This document shows positions 45,766 through 53,220 of a DNA stretch of 64,000 bases, in pieces. Numbering within the stretch: the stretch's first letter is position 1; each line of letters starts with the position of its first letter. The position numbers and the translations under genes are program-made. Under the pieces are notes generated by a model, which was given only the letters and a program-made list of their open reading frames with translations, was not told the DNA's origin and did no database searches. The stretch covers positions 1-64,000 of the forward strand of contig JABIHH010000070.1 in assembly GCA_018649725.1 (NCBI GenBank), written 5' to 3'. Source of the stretch: Rhodospirillaceae bacterium. GTDB lineage: Bacteria; Pseudomonadota; Alphaproteobacteria; Rhodospirillales; UBA2165.

Positions 45766-46739
45766 TGGAATATATGCCAAACTTTCAACTCCATCGCCCT
45801 GAGAGTGCAGAGGAAGCTGTAAAGCTTCGGAATGAACAACCTGAAGCGCTTTTTGTCGCTGGCGGAACTGACATGATTGTCAATGTCCGGCGTGGTATTG
45901 AACAACCGGAGAACCTCATCGATCTCAGCGCCGTGGAAGAACTTAAATCCATTAGCGAAGACAAGGATGGCCTCAATATTGGGGCGGGCGTCACGCTTAA
46001 GGAAATCTCGGACAGCGATAAAATCAATTCCGATTACCAAGCTGTTGGCGAAGCGGCCGCGGCTGTTGCGGGCATGACCCATCAGCAATACGGCACGATC
46101 GGCGGCAATCTTTGCCTCGATACGCGTTGTCTCTATTACAACCAAAGTGAATGGTGGCGTCAAAGCAATGACTATTGCATGAAAGAACGCGGCGAAATAT
46201 GCCATGTTGCTCCAGGTGGTAAGCGCTGCTTTGCGGCCTTCTCCGGCGACGTGGCACCAGCCATGTTGGTTTACCAGGCAGAAGTCACAATCGTCGGGTC
46301 AGACGGCACGCGCCGTATTCCGCTTGCCGAGATGTATCAAAATGATGGTATGGACCATCTAACCCTCAGTCCAGGAGAGCTGGTTACAGTTATTCATTTG
46401 CCTAAAGCGCTCGCCGGTTCACCGTCCCGCTACGAGAAAGCCCGCATTAGAGGCTCGATTGATTTTCCACTGGCCGGCGCTGCGGTACGACTTGAAATGG
46501 ACGGTGATAAAGTCAAAGACTGTGCCATCGCGCTCACCGGCGTAAACCCCTTCCCGCAAAACATCAAAGGCACCGATGATTATATCGGCGAAGCGCTGAC
46601 CGAAGAGGCGCTTGATAAATTACGCGACAACGTCCGCAAGCAAGCCAAGCCGATGAAGACCACAACGGTGGCCCCCTGGTATCGCCGCCGCGTCGTCGGC
46701 GCGCTCGCTAGAAGGCTAACGGCTGAGCTGGCGGGGTAG
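45765..46739 (+). CDS. hcrB: 4-hydroxybenzoyl-CoA reductase, beta (FAD, 4Fe-4S) subunit
   Basis: A 324-residue FAD subunit of the CutM type (FVAGGTDMIVNVRRG near residue 30; YGTIGGNLCLDTRC at 109). It has an inserted loop of about 40 residues with Cys122, Cys138, Cys146 and Cys155, the set that binds the extra 4Fe-4S cluster in Thauera HcrB and is absent from ordinary xanthine-dehydrogenase FAD subunits. This is the strongest evidence that the three-gene set is 4-hydroxybenzoyl-CoA reductase. Last gene of the ior-hcr run. Confidence 0.94.
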   Translation: MEYMPNFQLHRPESAEEAVKLRNEQPEALFVAGGTDMIVNVRRGIEQPENLIDLSAVEELKSISEDKDGLNIGAGVTLKEISDSDKINSDYQAVGEAAAAVAGMTHQQYGTIGGNLCLDTRCLYYNQSEWWRQSNDYCMKERGEICHVAPGGKRCFAAFSGDVAPAMLVYQAEVTIVGSDGTRRIPLAEMYQNDGMDHLTLSPGELVTVIHLPKALAGSPSRYEKARIRGSIDFPLAGAAVRLEMDGDKVKDCAIALTGVNPFPQNIKGTDDYIGEALTEEALDKLRDNVRKQAKPMKTTTVAPWYRRRVVGALARRLTAELAG

Positions 46740-46759
46740 CTCTGCAAATTTCGGCAGTT

Positions 46760-46981
46760 TTAGTCGTCTGTCCGAATGAAGGAATCTGGTTGGGTACGTT
46801 TGGTTCCAAAAGTGATGGTCGTAATACCTGCGATGACCAGAGTGAAACCAATCATCAAAACAATCGAAGCCCAACCACCGGAAAGTTCGGGGGCAACAAG
46901 TCTGACGAGGGCAACGCCCAGAAAAGCGATAGTCGTACCGCCGATCCAATAGGCTTTTTTATCTCTCATCACCTGGTTCAT
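46760..46981 (-). CDS. Small two-helix membrane protein downstream of the decarboxylase beta subunit
   Basis: A 73-residue protein; its ATG at 46981 overlaps the gcdB-like stop (ATGA), so it is translationally coupled. After MRDKKAYW come two hydrophobic helices (IGGTTIAFLGVALVRLVA and SIVLMIGFTLVIAGITTI) and a polar tail. No family is recognised. Being last in the operon, it may be an accessory subunit of the decarboxylase complex. Confidence 0.7.
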   Translation of the reverse strand: MNQVMRDKKAYWIGGTTIAFLGVALVRLVAPELSGGWASIVLMIGFTLVIAGITTITFGTKRTQPDSFIRTDD

Positions 46982-48183
46982 CGTAGCAACGTCACATAGA
47001 TGCCGGCGATAATGGCGGAAGTTATCACGCCCGATATACTCGCCCCCATCGCCCAAGGCAGGATAACGGCGTGCTTGTTGGCTGCCCTCGCCTCTTTCTG
47101 CGCGACTTTGGCAGTTGTCGGGATACATGACACGCCCGAGATGCCGATCGTCGGGTTAAAGTTGCGGCCACCGAATCGATAGACCAGTAATCCACCGAGT
47201 ATACCGCCGATGCCCGACAGCAACAAAGCGGTAATACCCAAAAATAAAAGCAGAAGAACTTTCGGATTGAGGATCGTGTTGGCTTCGAAAAGGACACCCA
47301 AAAGAAGGCCGAGAAAGAACGTCGCGCCGTAAAGAACCGGGCCCGAAAGGAAGTCCACGAATTGTTTGACGCCCGATTCTCGGACAATAACGCCCAGGAA
47401 GAACGACATGAACAGCGGTGCGGCCACCGGGAACAGCAGACTAAGGAGGGTCGACGTAATGACCGCGAAGGTTACCTTTTCTGCCTTGGATACATTTGGA
47501 ATGTTACTCGGATCCATTTTAAGACCGCGGATATTCTTGGGAATCATCAACCGAACCAAATAGGGGTATCCGGCGTACGCCAAGCTCAGATAAAGATAGG
47601 CGACGATGGTGATGGGTACGAACAGGTCCCTGGCCAGCAAAAGCGAGGTATAGAGAACCATGGGCGCATCAGCGCTTCCGACCATGGCAATCGCCGCGGC
47701 TTCGTTGAACGGCAATCCCATGGCGACGGCAATGGGAAAGGTCAGCACGGTTCCCAATTCCGCGCAAATCGCAATAATCATGCAGCGAACCGGTGAAATC
47801 AGCAGGTAGCCAATGTCAGAAAGAGTGCCAATACCCATGAAGATCAGGGTGGCAATCAAACCATTACTAAAGCTGAAGGTATAAAGTGGTTGCAGGAAAT
47901 TTATCTGTAAGACATCCATAAGCTGGGCAGGATCGCTCGCAATCGGGTCGATGAACAGCGTACCAGTGGTCGTCGCAGAGAGATAAAGAACGCCCGCATT
48001 AACCGAAGACATGCCAAATCCCATTGGGATCATAATAAGGGGTTCCAGCGTTCCTTTAACGCCCAAATAGACAAACATAAAACCTAGAAGAATCAGGACT
48101 ATCCGCGCAATGGCGATAACCGGATCGCCTTCCACCATAGTTGCAATTCCTTGAAATATTTGAAGTATTTCTATTTCCGGCAT
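46978..48183 (-). CDS. gcdB: Membrane subunit (beta) of biotin-dependent Na+-pumping decarboxylase
   Basis: A 401-residue integral membrane protein with 10-11 helices, of the OadB/MmdB/GcdB family, which decarboxylates carboxybiotin and moves Na+ outward. Retained features are IPMGFGMSSVNAGVLYLS, TILNPKVLLLLFLG and NPTIGISGVSCIPTTAKVAQ. Two regions deviate from the classical motifs: GSADAPMVLYTS stands where GGADGPT is usual, though the Asp stays, and MGASISGVITSA where MGPNVAGxxGSA is usual. It may be a distinct subfamily. Preceded by the gamma subunit, two bases away. Confidence 0.88.
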   Translation of the reverse strand: MPEIEILQIFQGIATMVEGDPVIAIARIVLILLGFMFVYLGVKGTLEPLIMIPMGFGMSSVNAGVLYLSATTTGTLFIDPIASDPAQLMDVLQINFLQPLYTFSFSNGLIATLIFMGIGTLSDIGYLLISPVRCMIIAICAELGTVLTFPIAVAMGLPFNEAAAIAMVGSADAPMVLYTSLLLARDLFVPITIVAYLYLSLAYAGYPYLVRLMIPKNIRGLKMDPSNIPNVSKAEKVTFAVITSTLLSLLFPVAAPLFMSFFLGVIVRESGVKQFVDFLSGPVLYGATFFLGLLLGVLFEANTILNPKVLLLLFLGITALLLSGIGGILGGLLVYRFGGRNFNPTIGISGVSCIPTTAKVAQKEARAANKHAVILPWAMGASISGVITSAIIAGIYVTLLR

Positions 48184-48185
48184 AA

Positions 48186-48356
48186 TTAGGACGTCCCTTC
48201 GTTGTCTGGTGCAGGCCCATTTGCCGCGGCGCGCTTTTCCTTCATACCGATGACGCCAAATATCAACTTAATCGACCAAGCCACAACAATAGAAATTAAC
48301 GCCGCAAGCCCATAGACGAAAAACATCAAATTGACCGATTCCCAAAAATTTTCCAT
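48186..48356 (-). CDS. Small gamma (OadG/GcdD-like) subunit of the decarboxylase
   Basis: A 56-residue protein with one N-terminal membrane helix (FWESVNLMFFVYGLAALISI) and a charged tail ending in NGPAPDNEGTS, the layout of OadG/MmdD-type subunits that tether the complex. GGGAAGAG lies four bases before the ATG. The stop is two bases before the gcdB-like start. Confidence 0.8.
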   Translation of the reverse strand: MENFWESVNLMFFVYGLAALISIVVAWSIKLIFGVIGMKEKRAAANGPAPDNEGTS

Positions 48357-48442
48357 TCAACTCTTCCCTAACTGGCTGTTTCCCGAAACTACCGAGATTG
48401 CAAACCCGGTGGATTTTCATCCTCGAAGATTTTCCGTACCGG

Positions 48443-48658
48443 TTATTCCAGAACGATCAACACGTCGTTGGTTTCGACCTCGTCTTCTTCTTTTACTTTA
48501 ATCTCAACGACCTTTCCATCCGATGGAGCGTAAATCGGATTTTCCATTTTCAAAGCTTCGAGGATGAGTAGCTCATCATCTTCGGCCACGTCATCTCCGA
48601 CCGACACATGAATTTTCCAAATTGACCCTGACATTGGGGCGATGATATTTACGCTCAT
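48443..48658 (-). CDS. Biotin carboxyl carrier protein of the decarboxylase
   Basis: A 71-residue biotinyl domain. The attachment Lys37 sits in EALKMENP, an A-L-K-M form of the canonical A-M-K-M. The PMSGSIWKIHVSVGD start and KVKEEDEVETNDVLIVLE end make up the barrel. It has no linker or N-terminal extension, unlike the Ala/Pro-rich GcdC. It carries CO2 from the carboxyltransferase to the membrane subunit. Confidence 0.92.
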   Translation of the reverse strand: MSVNIIAPMSGSIWKIHVSVGDDVAEDDELLILEALKMENPIYAPSDGKVVEIKVKEEDEVETNDVLIVLE

Positions 48659-48749
48659 GGTGAATACTCCTTATCTTTCGTGGTGTGGCATCCCGTTTCG
48701 TTAGCACTTTCCGGACCCAGCAATATTATATATTTCGAGACAATTCCCG

Positions 48750-49343
48750 CTAGCTTTTACGTGTTAGAAATTTCCAACAAAACGGCAACACCAATGCAGC
48801 CAGGGCTATTTTAAAAGCCGCTCCCCACAAGAACGGCAGAACGCCAAACTGAAAGGCCTTGGCCATACCGATAAGATGCGACAGCCAAACATAGCCAAAT
48901 CCAAAGATCAACGCTGTACCCAGGATCATCGCCGCCAGAGTTGTCAAAAAGTTACGATCCCAGCCACGTTCGCCAAGATAACCGACTGCCATTGCCGAGG
49001 CTAGAAAGCCGGCTAAATAACCACCAGTCGGCCCCGCCATATAAGCAAGGCCGATCCCTTTCGCCGGAGTGCCGGCAAATACCGGAAGGCCAAATGCGCC
49101 CTCAGCGAGATAAAGCAGCACGGTCACTGCACCCAACCGCCAACCAAATGCCATACCGATGACCAGGACAGCAAATGTCTGCATGGTCATGGGCACCGGA
49201 TAAAACGGCACTTGAATTTTGGCCGATACCGTCAACAGCGCCGTTCCGGCTACGGCCAGAATAATTTTGCGAAGCAGGCTATCCGTCGATGCCGGCCAGG
49301 CGATGCCGAGCAGAGTCGGTTGAACGTTCAAAATTCCTTGCAT
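48750..49343 (-). CDS. bioY: Biotin transporter, BioY family
   Basis: A 197-residue membrane protein with the BioY features: AVAGTALLTVSAKIQVPFYP, VPMTMQTFAVLVIGMAFGWR, GAFGLPVFAGTPAKGIGLAY and AGPTGGYLAGFLASA. It is the substrate-binding (S) component of an energy-coupling-factor type biotin importer, or works alone. The ATG at 49343 is used because AGGA precedes it; the longer frame to 49409 has no support. Its place inside the decarboxylase operon links biotin supply to the enzyme that needs it. Confidence 0.93.
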   Translation of the reverse strand: MQGILNVQPTLLGIAWPASTDSLLRKIILAVAGTALLTVSAKIQVPFYPVPMTMQTFAVLVIGMAFGWRLGAVTVLLYLAEGAFGLPVFAGTPAKGIGLAYMAGPTGGYLAGFLASAMAVGYLGERGWDRNFLTTLAAMILGTALIFGFGYVWLSHLIGMAKAFQFGVLPFLWGAAFKIALAALVLPFCWKFLTRKS

Positions 49344-49502
49344 CACTGTATCCTTTTCTTCCAAGTTTTTATTGAGTGATTGCCCTGGACAGGTTGCGGG
49401 TCGGAGCACTCAAAATTTATCCAAATCTACTTAACTCGTACCTTTTTTTAACTGACATGAAAACTGGTTTCCCAATTGTAATGGCCTGCCTTCATGAGAA
49501 TT

Positions 49503-51260
49503 CTAGCCTTTGATCAAACGCGGAAGTAGCATTTGGTGAACCGGCGTGATCGATTTTGGGTTTTGATAATTGGCTCCGGTGAAGGCCTGAATGTAATTGC
49601 GCAAGTCAGGCAATTGCACGATTTCGTCGACGAAGCCTTTCTTGGCCGCATAGACCGGTTCCGACTTGTCCTGATAATCCTGGATCATTTGGTTCATCTT
49701 ATCGACAACCGGCGCAAGGTCGTTGCCGGCTTCATCTTCCTTGATCAATCGCCGGGCGTAGGATGCGGCGGCGGCGGTTTCACCATGCATAACACATATT
49801 TCGGTGCAGGGCGTGCCGAGCGTAAAGGCGTTGTTGTTGTTGGCCTGAGGGCCGCACATAATGTAATGAGCTGCGGCCTGACCTTTACGCAAGACAATGC
49901 ACATCATCGCAATATCGGTCTGTTCAATGGAATAAACCAGCGCCTGGCCCAATCCCAGCAATTCCGCTTCCTCGGCCAGATCACCAACATCGATGCCGGT
50001 GGTGTCCTGCAGCCAGATCATCGGCAGGTTATCGCGTCCGCACAAGGTTACAAACTCACCTTGCTTGATCAGACCTTCACGGTAGTGCTTGCCGCCAACG
50101 CCGGGATACGCACCCTCGGCATATTCCGGATAATCGGGAAAGACCCCCTGACGGTTGCCGACGATGGCGACGGGGAAACCGTCGATCTTGGCGATGCCGC
50201 AGAAAACCTCGGGACCATAGTCCGGGCGGAATTCCATAAATTCGCTGTTGTCGGTAATCCGAGCGAGGAACTGAATTGAATCATACGGGCGTTTCTGGTT
50301 GGTCGGGAGGATTAGATTTAGATCCTTGGCTTCAAATTTCGGCTCGACCGGAGCGGCAACTTGGAACATCGCCGGATCATAAGCCGGCATCATGCGCATA
50401 TAATCTTTAATCCCATCCAAGACACCCTGCTCGGTCTCATGAACTTCGCGGAAATAGGCGGTTTGATCGAAATGGGTTTCGACACGCCCCGGTGCTTTGG
50501 CTTTAAAGCCCTTGGAGCCTTCGATAAGCGCGCGGGCGCCTTCCATATCGACCTCACCTTTGGGATTCATACCGCCGACAATACCAGCGCCGCCAACGGC
50601 GATATTGGCACCTTCATGAGCCAGCAGGATGGTCGGGCTAATGCCCTGATAACCACCACCAGCCGGGTTGGTGCCGTAAATGGCATTGAGGATCGGAACC
50701 CCCAATTGGTTCAGATCGGCGTGGCGGTAGAATGGCGCACCACTCGACCGACGGCCGGCGTAAACCGTTTCCTGCTCCATAAGTTTGACGCCACTACAGT
50801 TGGTCATCCAGACCAGCGGAATATTCAGCCGTTTGGCCATGTCGGTGACCATAAGAATATTTTCGGCCTGCCCGGCAATCCAGGCACCGGCCATGACCTT
50901 GTTATCAAACCCGATGATAACGGCCCATTTCCCTTCGATTTTACCGAGACCGTTGACGACACCGGTGCAGCCTTCTTCGTTGTCGGTGGGATTGTAGAGG
51001 GTGTGAAGCGGGTTCCAGGTTCCCTCATCAACCAGATATTCCAGGCGGTCATGGACGGTCATACCGCCGCGCGCGTGTATTTTTTCTGCGGGGATACCGG
51101 CATTTTTAACCCGCTCAACCTCTTTGGCGACAATGTCATCCTGCTCTTTGACAAGATCGGCATTTTCCTGCGAACGTTTAACAACGCCATCACTCAACGC
51201 CTTGCCGATTGACGGCATTTCCTCGAAATAAGGCCGTAATGGGGTTTGCTTGCGGGCCAT
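49503..51260 (-). CDS. gcdA: Carboxyltransferase (alpha) subunit, glutaconyl-CoA decarboxylase type
   Basis: A 585-residue biotin-dependent acyl-CoA carboxyltransferase. The N-terminal and C-terminal crotonase-like halves are seen at GFDNKVMAGAWIAGQAENIL, WMTNCSGVKLMEQETVYAGR and GTNPAGGGYQGISPTILLAH, then GRDNLPMIWLQDTTGIDVGD and QANNNNAFTLGTPCTEICVM. The 585-residue length and N-terminal extension resemble GcdA (587) rather than the about 510-residue methylmalonyl-CoA/propionyl-CoA type. AAGGTGG lies about eight bases before the ATG at 51260. It transfers CO2 from the acyl-CoA to the biotin carrier. Directly follows the acyl-CoA dehydrogenase gene. Confidence 0.88.
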   Translation of the reverse strand: MARKQTPLRPYFEEMPSIGKALSDGVVKRSQENADLVKEQDDIVAKEVERVKNAGIPAEKIHARGGMTVHDRLEYLVDEGTWNPLHTLYNPTDNEEGCTGVVNGLGKIEGKWAVIIGFDNKVMAGAWIAGQAENILMVTDMAKRLNIPLVWMTNCSGVKLMEQETVYAGRRSSGAPFYRHADLNQLGVPILNAIYGTNPAGGGYQGISPTILLAHEGANIAVGGAGIVGGMNPKGEVDMEGARALIEGSKGFKAKAPGRVETHFDQTAYFREVHETEQGVLDGIKDYMRMMPAYDPAMFQVAAPVEPKFEAKDLNLILPTNQKRPYDSIQFLARITDNSEFMEFRPDYGPEVFCGIAKIDGFPVAIVGNRQGVFPDYPEYAEGAYPGVGGKHYREGLIKQGEFVTLCGRDNLPMIWLQDTTGIDVGDLAEEAELLGLGQALVYSIEQTDIAMMCIVLRKGQAAAHYIMCGPQANNNNAFTLGTPCTEICVMHGETAAAASYARRLIKEDEAGNDLAPVVDKMNQMIQDYQDKSEPVYAAKKGFVDEIVQLPDLRNYIQAFTGANYQNPKSITPVHQMLLPRLIKG

Positions 51261-51336
51261 AGTCTGTTCCACCTTTTCTAGAATTTGTACTCGAAGCCGT
51301 CGATCTGACCGTCAGAACACTGCCGGTTACCGACGA

Positions 51337-52497
51337 TTATACCCGGTTTTCAGAATCTCCCAGCGAGATGCCGGCAATAATTAGTTTTTGGATATTACTG
51401 GTACCCTCAACCACCCGGAGGGAATGAGCATCACGCAGGAAGCGTTCCGCCGGATACTCAGTGGAAAAACCGTAACTGCCAAATATCTTCATCGTATCGT
51501 TCGCGGCGTGGACCGCGGCTTCGGACGCAAAGAGTTTAGCCATTGATGTTTCATGCTGATTGGGCAGCCCCTGATCCTTGAGCCAGGCGGCCCGGTATAG
51601 CAGTAACCTAGCGGCATCATGTTCTGCAACCATATCGGCGATCTGCGCCTGAACCATCTGGTAAGACCCTATTTTCTCGCCAAATTGGGTTCGCTCGTTG
51701 GCGTAACCGATGGCGGCTTGCAAAGCGCCGCCACCGATACCAACGGCACCAGCGGCGCAGCCGATTCGGGTGTTATTCAATTGCCACATGCAAATTTGGA
51801 ATCCTTGGCCAACTTCTCCCAAAACCGCATCTTTCGGAATTTTAGCCCCGTCAAAGGCGATTTCTCCGGTAGGCGCACAATGCAAGCCAAGTTTGGTCTC
51901 AATCGCCGAGGTCATGATTCCTTCGGTTTCTTTGGGATTGATGATGAAACAGGTCATTCCCTTATGGCCCGCCTCACGATCCGTGATAGCGTAAAGCAAA
52001 CCACGGTCGCCAGTATGAGCGTTGGAAATCCACATTTTTTGACCGTTGATTTCCCAGTGATCGCCTTTATCAGTAGCGGTGGTGCGCATTTGGACGACGT
52101 TGGATCCCGTATCGGGTTCGGTCATGGCAAAGAAACCAATAGACTCGCCGCTGACCCAGCCCGGAATGCTGCTTTCTTTCTGCTCATCGGTACCAAAATG
52201 ATTGACCGTTACAGCCGGTCCGTGGTTCTGCATATTGAACGGCAGACGCCAAGATCCACTGACCATGGCGATCTGCTCGGCGATGATAACGGCTTCCAAA
52301 AAGCCAAAACCGCTGCCACCGTATTCTTCAGGTAACGAGCAACCGAAAAAACCCAGTTCGCCCATTTTTCTCACCAATTCCGGGCGAAATTTGTGGGCTG
52401 CTTCATCTTCTTCAAGGGTCGGCAGAATTTCCGTCTCGGCGAAATTTTTCGCCATATCCTGCATCATCTGTTGTTCTTCGGTCAGTCCGAACTGCAT
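51337..52497 (-). CDS. Acyl-CoA dehydrogenase, candidate non-decarboxylating glutaryl-CoA dehydrogenase
   Basis: A 386-residue FAD acyl-CoA dehydrogenase. TEPDTGSNVVQMRTTA and the beta-domain WEINGQKMWISNAHTGDRG bind FAD; the catalytic Glu is in RVVEGTSNIQKLIIAG near the end. The region RLPFNMQ (84-90) replaces the RSAxSVQ that I recall for decarboxylating glutaryl-CoA dehydrogenase, so the glutaconyl-CoA product may be released and passed to the following decarboxylase. This substrate is inferred mainly from the neighbour; another short dicarboxyl-CoA is possible. First gene of the operon. Confidence 0.8.
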   Translation of the reverse strand: MQFGLTEEQQMMQDMAKNFAETEILPTLEEDEAAHKFRPELVRKMGELGFFGCSLPEEYGGSGFGFLEAVIIAEQIAMVSGSWRLPFNMQNHGPAVTVNHFGTDEQKESSIPGWVSGESIGFFAMTEPDTGSNVVQMRTTATDKGDHWEINGQKMWISNAHTGDRGLLYAITDREAGHKGMTCFIINPKETEGIMTSAIETKLGLHCAPTGEIAFDGAKIPKDAVLGEVGQGFQICMWQLNNTRIGCAAGAVGIGGGALQAAIGYANERTQFGEKIGSYQMVQAQIADMVAEHDAARLLLYRAAWLKDQGLPNQHETSMAKLFASEAAVHAANDTMKIFGSYGFSTEYPAERFLRDAHSLRVVEGTSNIQKLIIAGISLGDSENRV

Positions 52498-52838
52498 CTC
52501 TGGCTCCTAAGGCTTTGGGCTTTCATCTAGACGGCTAAAAAGGTTCATAAATGTCGCACTCCCATTGGAACTAAACGATTTAGCCCGTCATTTCAAATGC
52601 AATATTTTAACCTTAAAAAGTAATTAGGTACTTTAATACCTATTTATATGAATTTTCAAGGACTTTTTAAAAATTGTTTCGTCAGGCAATTTTAAGCGGG
52701 CTAAGAAAATTCACGTAAAACGACCCAACCTGCTATAAATATGAGCCTGGCGTGGCATTTGCTCTCGGCGGAACCGGCACGCCAAGGTCACAAAAGTTCT
52801 CGCGCCTATGTGGTAGAATAATCGCGGGAAGGACAGCG
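52498..52838. promoter_or_regulatory. Divergent control region between acyl-CoA dehydrogenase operon and cytochrome c
   Basis: A 341-base AT-rich gap without a supported gene. It contains TAGGTA-CTTTAA-TACCTA (52625-52642), similar in layout to the site upstream of boxC, and should hold two divergent promoters. No ORF with a good ribosome site is seen. Confidence 0.5.
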
Positions 52839-53141
52839 ATGCTTTTAAAGTCTGTAAGTATAATAGTTGGACTATTGTTCATCACACCGATCGCTCACGC
52901 GGAAGACGGCAAATTCGTCTACAACAAAATTTGCTACTACTGCCACGATGACGGGCTCGTTGGCTCACCAATGATTGGAGATACTGCGGAATGGGCCAAA
53001 CGGCGGCAAAAAGGCATTGATCTGCTTTATCTAAATACCTTTGTTGGAACTGGGCATATGATGGAACGACAAGCACGACAGGGCTTCACCGACATCGACA
53101 TAAAAAACGCCGTAGATTATTTAATCGAACAAGGCAAATAG
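52839..53141 (+). CDS. Periplasmic c-type cytochrome, class I
   Basis: A 100-residue mono-haem cytochrome. The ATG at 52839 is chosen for AAGGA six bases before it and the following signal peptide (LKSVSIIVGLLFITPIAHA). The haem site is CYYCHD near residue 32; a Met ligand may be that of GTGHMMERQ about 45 residues on. The C-terminal IDIKNAVDYLIEQ helix is standard for cytochrome c5-like proteins. It is followed by an MBL hydrolase gene 79 bases away. Confidence 0.88.
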   Translation: MLLKSVSIIVGLLFITPIAHAEDGKFVYNKICYYCHDDGLVGSPMIGDTAEWAKRRQKGIDLLYLNTFVGTGHMMERQARQGFTDIDIKNAVDYLIEQGK

Positions 53142-53220
53142 CCGTTTCGAGTTAAACTTTCCCCCCTAATGGAATCCTGCCATACTTCAATGAACATTAT
53201 AAAATAGCGGAGAATAACAA

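Noticed and set aside
42950-46739. Xanthine or carbon monoxide dehydrogenase
   Set aside because: The four-Cys loop in the FAD subunit and the aromatic-CoA context favour 4-hydroxybenzoyl-CoA reductase.
50361-51212. 283-codon plus-strand ORF opposite gcdA
   Set aside because: Antisense to a strongly conserved carboxyltransferase with no ribosome site or known domains.
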